Shown here: piece by piece, positions 42,005-50,852 of the stretch
Position numbering within the stretch: the stretch's first letter is position 1
Layout: each line of letters starts with the position of its first letter
NCBI GenBank assembly: GCA_947258825.1
Contig: CAMYJX010000009.1
Location: 1 to 50,852, forward strand
Length of the DNA: 50,852 nucleotides
Direction: 5' to 3'
DNA from: an uncultured Pseudomonadales bacterium
GTDB taxonomy: Bacteria > Pseudomonadota > Gammaproteobacteria > Pseudomonadales > Azotimanducaceae
The notes under the pieces: generated by a model
Seen by the model: the letters and a program-made list of their open reading frames with translations, nothing else
Told to the model about the DNA's origin: nothing
Databases searched by the model: none
Made by a program: the position numbers and the translations under genes

Positions 42005-44773
42005 TTGACGGCTGATTTCTCGCTGCCGGAGGCATTGGCTACAAGCGCCGATCCTCAGCTGGAACGACTCCAGGCGACGCTTGGTGAGCGGCTCGATGCG
42101 CAGGCCCGCTACGTTTGCGCGTTAAGCGAGTTCGTAGCCAATACCGCAGCCCGGGAATCGGAGTGGCTGCTGTCCTGCCGTAAAGAGAACCTGTTCGATG
42201 GCCAGCCACAGCAGGGCGATATCTCCGCAGAGCTGCAACCGGACCTGTCCACGGTTGCAGATATGGAGGATCTTCAGCGGCTGCTGCGTCGCGCTCGGAA
42301 CCGTCTGCAGCTCTGGATCATCTGGCGTCATCTCGCCCACCGTGCGCCGCTGGAGGAAACCGTTGCCGCGCTGTCCCTTGTGGCGGACACGCTGATTCAG
42401 TCTGCCCTGGAAGTTCTCTACGGGTGGCAGTGTGCGCGTGATGGGGTCCCGCTCGGCGAGGACAGCGAAACGCCCCAGCAGCTCGTCGTTCTGGCGTTGG
42501 GAAAGCTCGGCGCTCGGGAGCTGAATCTGTCCTCGGACGTCGACCTCATCTTTGTGTATCCCGAGGCCGGGAAGACCGACAGGCCCGATAAGAGCCTGAC
42601 CAACCAGCAGTTCTTCATTCGGCTTGGGCAGCAGCTCATACAGGCGCTGGACCAGATCACTGCCGATGGATTCGCGTTTCGGGTCGATATGCGGCTGCGG
42701 CCTTTCGGTGCCAGCGGGCCGCTGGCGATGCACTTCGGCTCCATGGAAGACTACCTGGTCACCCAGGGTCGGGACTGGGAGCGCTACGCTTTCATCAAGG
42801 CTCGACCCTGTGCGGGGGACATCGCCGCCGGGAATCGTCTGCTTCAGGACCTGCGGCCGTTCATCTATCGCCGCTATCTGGATTTCGGCGCCATCGATGC
42901 GCTGCGGCTAATGAAGGCGCGGCTTCTGGCGGAGCGGCACGATCCCGACGATCTTAAGCTCGGGCCCGGCGGCATACGTGACGTCGAATTCATCGTGCAG
43001 CTTCAGCAGATGATATGGGGTGGCAGGCAGGCGGAGCTGCAGGACCCCCGGCTGCTCGACGTGCTGCCGCGGCTGGTTGCCCATGGCCACGTCGACCCGC
43101 GGGAAGCGGATCTGCTGACCCAAGGCTACCGCTTTCTGCGGAACGCGGAGCACAGCGTTCAGGCGGAGGCGGATCGACAAACGCAGATTCTTCCCGCTCA
43201 GGCCGAATCCCGGACGCGCCTGGCGCTTGCAATGGGGTACGCGGATTATCCGGAGTTCGAAGCGGTCTTGGATCAGCACCGGCGGAACATCGCAGAGGTT
43301 TTTACCGGCCTGATCGGCACGCCGGAAACCAAGGACAGCGAAGGCAGTCGTGTCTGGCTGAACATCGGCGATCTGGACGGCCTGCGAGCCCTGGGGTTCT
43401 CGGATCCGGAGGCTGCCGCCGAGCAGCTGCAGGCCCTCACCCAGGCGCGCGATCGCCCTTCCGTTGCCGCTGAAGGCAGGGAGCGGCTGGATCGGCTGAT
43501 GCCCGCGCTGCTGGATCAGGTGAGCCTGGCCCCACGACCGGACCTCGCGTTGGAGCGCGTCGCCCCGGTTCTGAGATCGGTGCTGCGTCGATCCGCCTAC
43601 ATGGCCCTGCTGCACGAGAATCCGGGTGCGCTCGCCCATTTCGTAGAGCTGTCAGCCAGAAGCCGGTGGCTGGCGGAAGCCCTTGCGCGGCACCCGGCTT
43701 TTCTGGATGCCCTGCTGGATCAGCGTCACCTGAGCGCTCTGCCCGACCGGCAATCTCTGGCCGGGGAGCTCAGAACCAGCATCCGTCTTGCGGAGCCCGA
43801 AGGTCAGGAGCGGGTCCTGGACGCGTTGCGGGAATTCAAAGAGCATCACGTATTCAACGTGGCACTTGCCGAGGTTCGGGGCACTTTGCCGCTCATGAAA
43901 GCCAGCGACTACCTGACCTTTCTGGCAGAAGCCGTGCTGGGCGAGACGCTGGATCTCACCTGGCGCGAAAATGCCGAGCGCTTTCCCCAGTTTGCATCTC
44001 CCCAACCGTTCATCATCGTGGGTTATGGAAAGCTTGGCGGCATCGAGCTCGGCCCGGGTTCGGATCTCGACCTGGTCTTTATTCACGATCTCCCGATAGA
44101 GGGCGCGCAATTTCTGCATAGGCTGGTTCGCCGGCTGCTGCACGTGCTCACCGTGCCCACTTACCTCGGCACTCTTTATGAAGTGGACATGCGTCTGCGC
44201 CCCTCGGGAAATGCGGGAACCATGGTTTCCGCCCTGGAGGCGTTCCGCGAGTACCAGCGCAAGGAAGCCTGGATTTGGGAGCACCAGGCTCTGGTGCGGG
44301 CAAGGCCCGTGGCGGGAGATCCCGATCTCGCTGAGCGATTCCAGGCCCTGCGTCGGGAGGTGTTGTGCCAGCCCAGAGATCAACAAGAGCTGGCGGCGGC
44401 GGTGCTGAAGATGCGCCGGCGTCTGGCCGAGCACCACGGCGATGAAGGTGACCTGAAGCAGGGTAGCGGCGGTATCGTTGATATTGAATTTATGGTGCAA
44501 TATCTCGTTTTGGCTCTGGCGCACCGGCACCCGGAGCTTGCCGTTTACACTGACAACGTGCGAATTCTCGAAACGGCAGAGCAGCTCGACCTGCTGCCGG
44601 CTCAGATGGCGAAAGCCCTGCGGGAAGCCTATCTGGCCCTGCGCGCGGAGTGGCACCGCAGCGTTCTTGATCTTCCGGATACGGAGCGCGCGGCGGGTGT
44701 GTTGGAGAGCCATCGGCGGCAGGTGCAGGAAGCCTGGGACCGGGTGTTCGCCGTGGCGCCGGGTTCGGATTGA
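42005..44773 (+). CDS. glnE: Bifunctional glutamine synthetase adenylyltransferase/deadenylase
   Basis: Adds and removes AMP on glutamine synthetase in response to PII and glutamine. The protein is 922 residues, the usual length. The N-terminal deadenylase has LSSDVDLIFVYPE and VDMRLRPFGASGPL. The C-terminal adenylylase has LGPGSDLDLVFIHD and VDMRLRPSGNAGTMV. TTG start at 42005 with a strong GGAGGAGGGG before it; TATACT at 41975-41980 may be its -10 box. The order glnE-ilvE-waaF-waaC-waaG-waaP downstream is the same as in Pseudomonas aeruginosa. Confidence 0.96.
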   Translation: MTADFSLPEALATSADPQLERLQATLGERLDAQARYVCALSEFVANTAARESEWLLSCRKENLFDGQPQQGDISAELQPDLSTVADMEDLQRLLRRARNRLQLWIIWRHLAHRAPLEETVAALSLVADTLIQSALEVLYGWQCARDGVPLGEDSETPQQLVVLALGKLGARELNLSSDVDLIFVYPEAGKTDRPDKSLTNQQFFIRLGQQLIQALDQITADGFAFRVDMRLRPFGASGPLAMHFGSMEDYLVTQGRDWERYAFIKARPCAGDIAAGNRLLQDLRPFIYRRYLDFGAIDALRLMKARLLAERHDPDDLKLGPGGIRDVEFIVQLQQMIWGGRQAELQDPRLLDVLPRLVAHGHVDPREADLLTQGYRFLRNAEHSVQAEADRQTQILPAQAESRTRLALAMGYADYPEFEAVLDQHRRNIAEVFTGLIGTPETKDSEGSRVWLNIGDLDGLRALGFSDPEAAAEQLQALTQARDRPSVAAEGRERLDRLMPALLDQVSLAPRPDLALERVAPVLRSVLRRSAYMALLHENPGALAHFVELSARSRWLAEALARHPAFLDALLDQRHLSALPDRQSLAGELRTSIRLAEPEGQERVLDALREFKEHHVFNVALAEVRGTLPLMKASDYLTFLAEAVLGETLDLTWRENAERFPQFASPQPFIIVGYGKLGGIELGPGSDLDLVFIHDLPIEGAQFLHRLVRRLLHVLTVPTYLGTLYEVDMRLRPSGNAGTMVSALEAFREYQRKEAWIWEHQALVRARPVAGDPDLAERFQALRREVLCQPRDQQELAAAVLKMRRRLAEHHGDEGDLKQGSGGIVDIEFMVQYLVLALAHRHPELAVYTDNVRILETAEQLDLLPAQMAKALREAYLALRAEWHRSVLDLPDTERAAGVLESHRRQVQEAWDRVFAVAPGSD

Positions 44774-44819
44774 CTATAACGCGACCGCGAGACCATGACC
44801 GAAGCACCGCATTGGGCAG

Positions 44820-44843
44820 ATGCAGGAGACGATGCAGGAGACG
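44820..44843 (+). repeat. 12-bp tandem duplication at the ilvE start
   Basis: Two exact copies of ATGCAGGAGACG followed by ATGACC give three in-frame ATGs (44820, 44832, 44844), with AGGAG inside each copy. Each copy supplies both a start codon and a Shine-Dalgarno core for the next one. Confidence 0.9.
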
Positions 44844-45785
44844 ATGACCGACAGTAATTTCGCCGATCGCGATGGCTGGATCTGGCAGAACGGCGCACTG
44901 ATTCCCTGGCGGGATGCCCAGGTTCATGTGCTTACCCATACGCTGCATTACGGCGTTGGGGTGTTCGAGGGCGTGCGTGCTTACGATACGCCTCGGGGTC
45001 CGTGCATATTCCGACTGCAGGCGCACACCGACAGGCTGTTCAACTCGGCACACATCCTCGGTCTGAAAATTCCCTACAGCAAAGAGCAGGTGAACGAGGC
45101 GCAGCGGGAGGTGTTTCGGGCCAACGAGCTGACCGAAGGCTATTTGCGGCCCATGGTCTACCTTGGTTCTGAGGCCATGGGTCTGCGGGCACAAGGCCTG
45201 TCGGTCAATCTGTGCATTGCCGCCTGGCCTTGGCCCAGTTATATGGATGCAGACGCGCTAGAGCGCGGAATCAGAGTGCGAACTTCGTCGTTTACGCGTC
45301 ATCACGTCAACATCACCATGTGCAAGGCGAAGGCCAACGGCAACTACATCAACTCGATCCTCGCGCTCCACGAGGCTCTGGACAGCGGTTGCGACGAGGC
45401 CCTGCTGCTGGACAACGAGGGTTACGTCGCGGAAGGCACCGGAGAGAACATCTTCCTGGTCAGAAACGGGGTGCTGCACACGCCGGAGCTGACGTCCTGC
45501 CTCGATGGCATAACCCGGGACACCATTTTTCACCTCGCCGAAGAGATGGGGTTGAAGATTCTCGAGCGCCGGATAACCCGGGACGAGGTCTATATTTCCG
45601 ACGAAGCCTTCTTCACCGGCACCGCGGCGGAGGTGCTGCCCATCCGGGAGCTCGATGGCCGGGTCATCGGCGGCGGGGAGCGGGGCCCGATAACCCAGCG
45701 CTTCCAGGCTGCCTATTTCGATCAGGTGCGCGGCCAGCGCAACGCGTTCCCGGAATGGCACACGCCGGTCAGCGATGCGCCCTGA
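44844..45785 (+). CDS. ilvE: Branched-chain amino acid aminotransferase
   Basis: Class IV PLP aminotransferase for the last step of leucine, isoleucine and valine synthesis. The protein is 313 residues from the third ATG, close to E. coli IlvE (309). Visible are HTLHYGVGVFEGVRAYDT, the PLP lysine in CKAKANGNYINS, EGTGENIFLV and FFTGTAAEVLPIREL. The true start is uncertain among three in-frame ATGs; the third (MTDSNFADRDGW) fits family length. A separate 20-codon frame (44795-44857, MTEAPHWADAG) overlaps the start in another frame and might act as a leader. Confidence 0.94.
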   Translation: MTDSNFADRDGWIWQNGALIPWRDAQVHVLTHTLHYGVGVFEGVRAYDTPRGPCIFRLQAHTDRLFNSAHILGLKIPYSKEQVNEAQREVFRANELTEGYLRPMVYLGSEAMGLRAQGLSVNLCIAAWPWPSYMDADALERGIRVRTSSFTRHHVNITMCKAKANGNYINSILALHEALDSGCDEALLLDNEGYVAEGTGENIFLVRNGVLHTPELTSCLDGITRDTIFHLAEEMGLKILERRITRDEVYISDEAFFTGTAAEVLPIRELDGRVIGGGERGPITQRFQAAYFDQVRGQRNAFPEWHTPVSDAP

Positions 45786-45855
45786 TTCCTGCCGGCGTTC
45801 CTCTCGCACCCACTGCCTGAGCGCGTCGACTCGTGACGGCTGAACCTGCCCGGTA

Positions 45856-46884
45856 ATGGTCGGTTCCCGCGAAGGCGCGAGCTCCCGGTCCCGAAAGATA
45901 CTCGTTGTTGCTCCCGCCTGGGTTGGCGACATGGTGATGGCGCACTGCCTGATTCAGCTTCTCCTCGACGGCAATTCGCAGCTGGAGATCCACATGCTGT
46001 CACCTCCCGCTACGGAACCGCTGGCCCAGCGCATGCCCGGGATCACGCGTTCCTGGCTGCTCGAGGTGGGTCATGGCGAGTTGGGCTTGGGGAAGCGTCT
46101 GGCAGTGGGTCGACGTCTTGTGAATGAGGGTTACGACCAGGCCATCGTCCTGCCAAACAGCTTCAAGTCGGCGCTGGTGCCTTTCCGGGCGAGAATTCCC
46201 GATCGCGTCGGCTGGCTTGGTGAATGTCGTGTCGGGCTGCTAAACGACTGGCGCCGGCTGGATCCCGAGCGCTACCCGTTGATGATAGAGCGTTTCATGG
46301 CTCTCGCGCTCCCGAGGTCGGCGGTCCTGCCGAAGCCTTACCCCATGCCGCGCCTGCGGGTGGACGCCGACAATCGGGACCGGTTGCTACGCGAGCATCA
46401 GCTGGCAGCCAGCGGCGGCGTGCTCGCGCTCTGCCCCGGGGCGGAGTTCGGGCCGGCAAAACGCTGGCCGGCGCAGCACTTTGCAACGCTGGCCAGTCAT
46501 GCGGTTGCCCGGGGTCGACAAGTCTGGTTGCTGGGTTCTGCCGGCGACGGAGCGATCTGCAATGAGATCGAATCTCAGGTGGCCGCAGGGTGTGTGAACC
46601 TCGCCGGACGAACCAGGCTGGTGGATGCCATTGACCTGCTATCCTGTGCAGACCATGTGGTCTGCAATGATTCCGGGCTGATGCACGTGGCCAGCGCGCT
46701 GGATGTCCCTATCACGGCCCTGTTCGGTTCAACCTCTCCCGACTTCACGCCGCCACTGGGCCGGGAGGCCAGGGTGCTCAGCCTGAAGCTCCCCTGCAGC
46801 CCCTGCTTTCAGCGGGAGTGCCCGCTGGGCCATCTACGCTGTCTGACTGAGCTCCGGCCCGAGCGTGTCATCGAGCAGCTGTGA
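45856..46884 (+). CDS. waaF: LPS heptosyltransferase II
   Basis: GT9 glycosyltransferase that adds the second heptose to the LPS inner core at the inner face of the inner membrane. The 342 residues have ILVVAPAWVGDMVMAHCL, GAEFGPAKRWPAQHFATLA (ADP-heptose site) and the C-terminal CNDSGLMHVASALDVP and ALFGSTSPDFTPP. The N-terminus is ~13 residues longer than usual before KILVV, with no other start codon nearer. It overlaps waaC by one base (TGATG). Confidence 0.96.
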   Translation: MVGSREGASSRSRKILVVAPAWVGDMVMAHCLIQLLLDGNSQLEIHMLSPPATEPLAQRMPGITRSWLLEVGHGELGLGKRLAVGRRLVNEGYDQAIVLPNSFKSALVPFRARIPDRVGWLGECRVGLLNDWRRLDPERYPLMIERFMALALPRSAVLPKPYPMPRLRVDADNRDRLLREHQLAASGGVLALCPGAEFGPAKRWPAQHFATLASHAVARGRQVWLLGSAGDGAICNEIESQVAAGCVNLAGRTRLVDAIDLLSCADHVVCNDSGLMHVASALDVPITALFGSTSPDFTPPLGREARVLSLKLPCSPCFQRECPLGHLRCLTELRPERVIEQL

Positions 46885-47969
46885 TGCGGGTGTTGCTGGT
46901 CAAGATGAGTTCCCTGGGAGACGTCGTGCACGCCCTTCCCGCGATCTCCGATGCCGCTGCCCACGGGGTTCGATTCGACTGGGTAGTAGAGGAAGCATTT
47001 GCCGCGATCCCGCGTCTTCACCCGGCCGTTGACCGGGTTCTGCCCATTGGCTGGCGACGGTGGCGCAGCAATTTGAGGCGCCATGTTAGCGAGCTGAGCG
47101 CTTTTCGGAACCGGCTCAGAGAGCGCCGATACGATCTGGTTCTGGATGCTCAGGGTCTCGTCAAGAGCGCGGCCGTCACCTCGCTGGCGCGGGGTGCCCG
47201 CAAAGCGGGATTCTCGTGGTCTTCCGCCAGGGAGCCGGCGGCAGCGCTGGTTTACGATCGACGCATCCGGGTCGCCAAAGGGCAGCACGCCATCGTCCGG
47301 CTGCGTCGGCTGTTTGCGCAAGCCCTTGGATATCCCGAGCCGGCTCCGGACGCCAAGCCGTACTACGGCATAACCGCGGATCGGGAGGCGCCTGGGTCCC
47401 AACTGCCCGTCGCGGATCCCGGGACGCCGGCCTCCGACGACGGCCCCTGCGTGCTTCTTCACGGTACGACCTGGGCCAGCAAGCACTGGCCTTTGGCGTT
47501 CTGGAAAGCCCTTGCACTTCAGGCAGGCGACGACGGCTTCGCATTGGCGCTGGCAGCGGGCAGCGATCCGGAGCTGGCCAGGAGCCGTGAGATCGCCGGG
47601 CGAGCATCCGCGCAGATCTGGGATCGTTTGCCCCTCGAGACGTTGGTCGAGTCGCTGAGTTCTGCCCGTGTGGTCATCGGTGTGGACTCGGGCCTCGCGC
47701 ACCTGGCGGCGGCGTTGGGGGTTCCGACGCTGGTCATCTATGGCAGCACCAGCAGCGCGCGAACCGGCTGCCGGGGTGAAGTGGTAAAGAACCTCCAGGC
47801 GGAATTTCCTTGTGCGCCCTGCTTGAGCCGGTCCTGCGCTTACCGTGGCGAGGCCGTATCCTGGCAAGGGCAGGAGGTCGTTCCCGCCTGCTATTCGACC
47901 CTGCCGCCGGAACGGGTGTGGCGTGAAGCCGGAGATCTTCTGAATGCAGATCGCCTTCTGCATCTTTAA
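46884..47969 (+). CDS. waaC: LPS heptosyltransferase I
   Basis: GT9 enzyme that adds the first heptose to Kdo2-lipid A. The 361 residues begin MRVLLVKMSSLGDVVHALPA, typical of WaaC. They also have LHGTTWASKHWPLAFWKAL and VIGVDSGLAHLAAALGVPT. The C-terminus carries several cysteines (CAPCLSRSC). The ATG at 46884 overlaps the waaF stop and its own 3' end overlaps waaG by 26 bases, so the whole core cluster is tightly coupled. Confidence 0.96.
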   Translation: MRVLLVKMSSLGDVVHALPAISDAAAHGVRFDWVVEEAFAAIPRLHPAVDRVLPIGWRRWRSNLRRHVSELSAFRNRLRERRYDLVLDAQGLVKSAAVTSLARGARKAGFSWSSAREPAAALVYDRRIRVAKGQHAIVRLRRLFAQALGYPEPAPDAKPYYGITADREAPGSQLPVADPGTPASDDGPCVLLHGTTWASKHWPLAFWKALALQAGDDGFALALAAGSDPELARSREIAGRASAQIWDRLPLETLVESLSSARVVIGVDSGLAHLAAALGVPTLVIYGSTSSARTGCRGEVVKNLQAEFPCAPCLSRSCAYRGEAVSWQGQEVVPACYSTLPPERVWREAGDLLNADRLLHL

Positions 47970-49080
47970 GTACTTTCCTTTTGGCGGCATTCAGCGCGAT
48001 CTGATGAAGCTCGCGCGGGAAAGCCTGGCCAGAGGGCACGAGGTACGTGTCTACGTCGTGCATTGGAACGCGCCGCTGCCCGCAGAAACAGGAGAAGCCA
48101 TTCAGGTGGTGAAAGCCCCGGTCAGCGCGCTTGCCAACCATCGACTCTACGAGCGCTTTGCGGCCTGGGTACGAGATGATCTGCGCCGGCATCCGGTAGA
48201 CGTCGTTGTGGGAATGAACAAGATGCCCGGCCTCGACGTTTACTATGCTGGAGACTCCTGCTTCGAGGAGAAGGTGAGCAGCCAGCGGGGTGCCGTGTAC
48301 CGATTGCTACCCCGATATCGACACTTTGCCGCCTTCGAACGGGCGGTGTTCGATCCGTCGGCCAGAACCCGCATCTTGACCATTTCCGACCAGCAGGTGC
48401 CGCAGTTCCGTAAGCACTACGGTACGCCGGAATCGCGCTTTTACCCGCTGCCGCCCGGCATCGACCCCGACCGTAGAGCCCCAGACGATGTATCCGAGGT
48501 TCGGCGGGCATTTCGCCGGGAATTTCAGCTGGGGGACGATGAGCGGCTGCTGCTTTTTGTCGGCTCCGGCTTCAGGAAAAAGGGGTTGGATCGGACGCTG
48601 CTGGCGTTTCGTGCCCTGCCTCCCGAGCTTTACTCAAGGACGCGTCTGTTCGTGATCGGTCACGATAATGCGCAGCCTTTCCGGAGGCTCGCGAAGCGTC
48701 TGAAGGTAGCCGATCGCGTCAGGTTCTTTCCGGGGCGGGACGACATCCCCCGTTTCCTGTTCTCCGCCGATGGCCTGGTGCTTCCGGCGTATGACGAGAA
48801 CGCGGGCATGATCATCATCGAAGCGATGATCGCCGGCCTGCCCGCCCTGGTTACCGGCAACTGCGGTTACGCGCAGTTTCTGCGCGACGCGCGCGCGGGT
48901 ATCGTCTCTGAGGCGCCTTTCGATCAGCAGCAGTTCAATGCGCAGCTGATCGAGCTTCTGACATCTGCTGAGCGTCCGCGATGGCGTGCCAACGGGATCA
49001 GGCTGGCAGATGACCCCGCCATATACCAGCTTGCATCGCGCGCGGTGGATGTCATCGAGCTTGCGGCGGCAGAGCCGTGA
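47944..49080 (+). CDS. waaG: LPS core glucosyltransferase WaaG-like (GT4)
   Basis: Retaining GT4 glycosyltransferase that adds the first outer-core hexose to heptose II. The 378 residues start MQIAFCIFKYFPFGGIQRDL, as in WaaG, with LFVGSGFRKKGLDRTLLAF and the nucleotide-sugar motif LPAYDENAGMIIIEAMIAGLP. Sugar specificity (glucose or galactosamine, as in Pseudomonas) cannot be read from sequence. It overlaps waaC by 26 bases. Confidence 0.93.
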   Translation: MQIAFCIFKYFPFGGIQRDLMKLARESLARGHEVRVYVVHWNAPLPAETGEAIQVVKAPVSALANHRLYERFAAWVRDDLRRHPVDVVVGMNKMPGLDVYYAGDSCFEEKVSSQRGAVYRLLPRYRHFAAFERAVFDPSARTRILTISDQQVPQFRKHYGTPESRFYPLPPGIDPDRRAPDDVSEVRRAFRREFQLGDDERLLLFVGSGFRKKGLDRTLLAFRALPPELYSRTRLFVIGHDNAQPFRRLAKRLKVADRVRFFPGRDDIPRFLFSADGLVLPAYDENAGMIIIEAMIAGLPALVTGNCGYAQFLRDARAGIVSEAPFDQQQFNAQLIELLTSAERPRWRANGIRLADDPAIYQLASRAVDVIELAAAEP

Positions 49081-49111
49081 TCTGGTGTCCCCCTCATGGA
49101 GGTGGGTAGCG

Positions 49112-49933
49112 GTGCAGCATCACTTTCTGCGTAGGGAGCTGGCTGCCGCCTGGGGTGAGCAAGACCTCTTCGAGCGGGTGTGGGCGCTGGAAGGGGAGGT
49201 TTTCCGCGACGTCGCTAACCGGCGGACGCTGCGTTTCGAGGTCGGTGGGCGCGCCTATTTTGCGAAGATTCACGACGGTGCGGGCTGGAGAGAGATATTC
49301 AAGAACCTGCTTACGCTGCGCGCGCCGGTGCTGGGGGCGCGCAACGAGTACGCCACCTGTCTCCATCTCGCCGCAAAGGGGGTTCCGGCGCCCACCGTTG
49401 CCGCGTTCGGCGAGCGTGGCCGAAATCCGGCCAGGCGGCAGTCGTTCGTCATCTGCGACGCGCTCGAAGGTTTCGAAAGCCTGGAGGATGTCGCCGAAGC
49501 CTGGGAGACCGCGCCGCCGGATCCGTTGGTCAAGAGGCGTCTGGTCGTGGCGGTGGCCGGCTTTGCTCGCGCCATGCATGGGGCTGGCGTCGTGCATCGA
49601 GATTTCTACATCTGTCACCTGCTGCTGAATCGCCGTGCTTTTGCCGAGGGAAAGGTGCAGCTGGCGGTGATCGATCTGCACCGGGCTCAGGTTCACGGGG
49701 TCATTCCTCGGCGCTGGCTGCGCAGAGATCTGGCGGCCCTTTTGTTCTCAGTGCTTGATCTCCCCCTTTCCAGATCCGCCTGGCTGCGTTTCGTCCGCGT
49801 TTATCGTGATCGACCGCTGCAGCAGGTGTTTGGAGAGGAAGGCAGATTCTGGCGCGGCGTTTACCGCCGGGCGCTGGCCCTCTATCGCAAAGGGCTGGTC
49901 AAGGGGCTCGTTCAGGGACGCTTTCGATCATGA
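49112..49933 (+). CDS. waaP: LPS core heptose(I) kinase
   Basis: Kinase-fold enzyme that phosphorylates heptose I of the inner core; in Pseudomonas it is essential for LPS export. The 273 residues carry the catalytic HRDFYICHLLLN and IDLHRAQV, the ATP lysine in AYFAKIHDGAGW, and VLGARNEYATCLHL. The GTG at 49112 (VQHHFLRREL) is chosen: it fits the family N-terminus and has GGAGG ~10 bases upstream; the frame is open further up, inside waaG, without support. It overlaps the next kinase gene by ATGA. Confidence 0.94.
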   Translation: MQHHFLRRELAAAWGEQDLFERVWALEGEVFRDVANRRTLRFEVGGRAYFAKIHDGAGWREIFKNLLTLRAPVLGARNEYATCLHLAAKGVPAPTVAAFGERGRNPARRQSFVICDALEGFESLEDVAEAWETAPPDPLVKRRLVVAVAGFARAMHGAGVVHRDFYICHLLLNRRAFAEGKVQLAVIDLHRAQVHGVIPRRWLRRDLAALLFSVLDLPLSRSAWLRFVRVYRDRPLQQVFGEEGRFWRGVYRRALALYRKGLVKGLVQGRFRS

Positions 49934-50852
49934 GCGGAACGCCTGCCGGATCCGAGCTGCCGAGCCTGAAACCGGACGAGCTCGTTGCCCGTGGCCGAGC
50001 GCTGCCGGCCAGGTTCCTGCTCAGGTTGAAGGTTCTGTCCCTTGTGGAAGGCATGGCGAAACCTGCAACTCCCTTGGTACGCGTCGACCAGGTTCTCCGG
50101 CTGTTGCCGGGTCGACGCCTCGTGGCGCGGGTAGAGGTCGCGGGCAGGCCCTTGCTGCTGAAGCTGTTCCTGGGTTCGGGCAGACAGCGCTATCGACGAC
50201 GGGAGATAAGAGGCTGTCGCGTTCTGGTGGCAGCTGGCGTCAATACGCCACGGTTGCTGGCAGAAGTTGCCGATTCCGAGGGGCAGATGCATGGCATACT
50301 TTTCGAGTTCATCGATGGCGCCTTGCCGGTGGTCGACAACCAGCTGGATCAGGTGGTGGCCGCTGCCATCGAAATGGCCGGGCTCCACGATTTCGGCGCC
50401 TGGCACGGCGATCTCCATCTCGACAACTTTCTGCATCGGGATGAAGGCCATGGCGATCGCGTATACCTTGTTGATGGAGATGGGGTAAGAGCAGGGCGGC
50501 GACGCCCATTGGGCGTCGCCGCCAGCATCGAAAATCTGGCGGTCCTGTGCGCGCAGCGGCAGCCCCTTCTGGATGTGCAGCTGAACGAAGTTCTCGGCGC
50601 CTATGCAGAGGCCCGTGGCTGGCCGGCCGCCGGCAGGGAATTTGCGGCGCGCCTTGCTGCTCTGGCCAAGGCCACGCATCGACAAAGACGGCGGCGGGTT
50701 CGCAGGTATCTCAAAAAAACCCAGCGTGACTGCAGCGAGTTTTACTGCCGGCGCGATCTGCGCCGCTATTTCGTCTGCCTTCGTGGGGGCATGAATGGCG
50801 CCTTCGAGCGTTTTGCCAGAGAACCGGAGCAGTTCTTTGCCGGCGCCGGTTT
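49930..50852 (+). CDS. LPS core kinase-like protein (InaA/WaaP type), 3' end off the window
   Basis: A protein-kinase-fold enzyme, 307 codons visible and still open at the right edge. The catalytic loop is HDFGAWHGDLHLDNFLH and the metal Asp is in YLVDGDGVRAG. LLLKLFLGSGRQRYRRRE near residue 80 holds the likely ATP lysine. By position after waaP it matches the second kinase of the Pseudomonas core cluster (PA5008 place), which probably phosphorylates another heptose position. The ATG overlaps the waaP stop. A strong inverted repeat lies inside the gene at 50495-50523. Confidence 0.85.
   Translation, partial: MSGTPAGSELPSLKPDELVARGRALPARFLLRLKVLSLVEGMAKPATPLVRVDQVLRLLPGRRLVARVEVAGRPLLLKLFLGSGRQRYRRREIRGCRVLVAAGVNTPRLLAEVADSEGQMHGILFEFIDGALPVVDNQLDQVVAAAIEMAGLHDFGAWHGDLHLDNFLHRDEGHGDRVYLVDGDGVRAGRRRPLGVAASIENLAVLCAQRQPLLDVQLNEVLGAYAEARGWPAAGREFAARLAALAKATHRQRRRRVRRYLKKTQRDCSEFYCRRDLRRYFVCLRGGMNGAFERFAREPEQFFAGAG
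50495..50523. repeat. 14-bp perfect inverted repeat inside the LPS kinase gene
   Basis: GGCGGCGACGCCCA, one T, then TGGGCGTCGCCGCC. In RNA this would be a very stable stem of 12-14 bp. It encodes part of RAGRRRPLGVAAS just after the DGDGV motif. Confidence 0.85.

Overview
The window looks like two unrelated genomes joined at about position 3770. Positions 1 to ~3781 are high-GC actinobacterial-type DNA. They hold a very large SARP/BTAD-nSTAND1 transmembrane regulator that runs off the left edge, a small exported protein, a strong palindromic terminator, and the 3' end of an enolase-superfamily (mandelate racemase-like) gene. From ~3765 to the right edge the sequence is a gammaproteobacterial chromosome, beginning inside a FAD-linked oxidase gene. 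The two genes facing the junction are on opposite strands, and both are cut at the same ~20 bp stretch. An assembly chimera in a metagenome contig is the simplest explanation.

The gammaproteobacterial part is almost all housekeeping DNA, with gene order known from Pseudomonas and its relatives. It runs as follows: rpiA/ilvA; def and 5-formyl-THF cyclo-ligase; 6S RNA, zapA and a ZapB-like gene; ygfB-pepP-ubiquinone hydroxylase; the glycine cleavage genes gcvT-gcvH-gcvPA-gcvPB (P-protein split in two); a DUF255 thioredoxin-fold protein; rppH-ptsP; an SDR and an NRDE protein; lgt-thyA-folA; an AcoX-like kinase and fabV; a class III adenylate cyclase joined in frame to hemE; a VanZ protein; then a run of small stress, envelope and unknown genes. 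The right third has ilvD/argA, an orphan PilB/GspE-type ATPase, glnE, ilvE and the LPS inner-core genes waaF-waaC-waaG-waaP plus a second kinase. No tRNA, rRNA, IS element, prophage or CRISPR array was seen. The genes suggest a free-living, non-enteric gammaproteobacterium with heptose-containing, phosphorylated LPS; the order cannot be fixed from this window.

The genes serve a few joint tasks: one-carbon and folate metabolism (gcv system, thyA, folA, 5-FCL, def), branched-chain amino acids (ilvA, ilvD, ilvE), nitrogen control (ptsP, glnE), envelope synthesis (lgt, L,D-transpeptidase, waa genes), cell division (zapA, ZapB-like) and second messengers (cyclase, diguanylate cyclase).

The most unusual items are: the adenylate cyclase-uroporphyrinogen decarboxylase reading frame with no stop between its halves; an SDR lacking all the usual catalytic residues; seven 11-bp tandem repeats before rppH; and a recurring habit of short tandem duplications at gene starts (def, the NRDE gene, ilvE, the L,D-transpeptidase, the PilB-like ATPase). 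The def duplication creates a nine-residue leader ORF coupled to def by ATGA.
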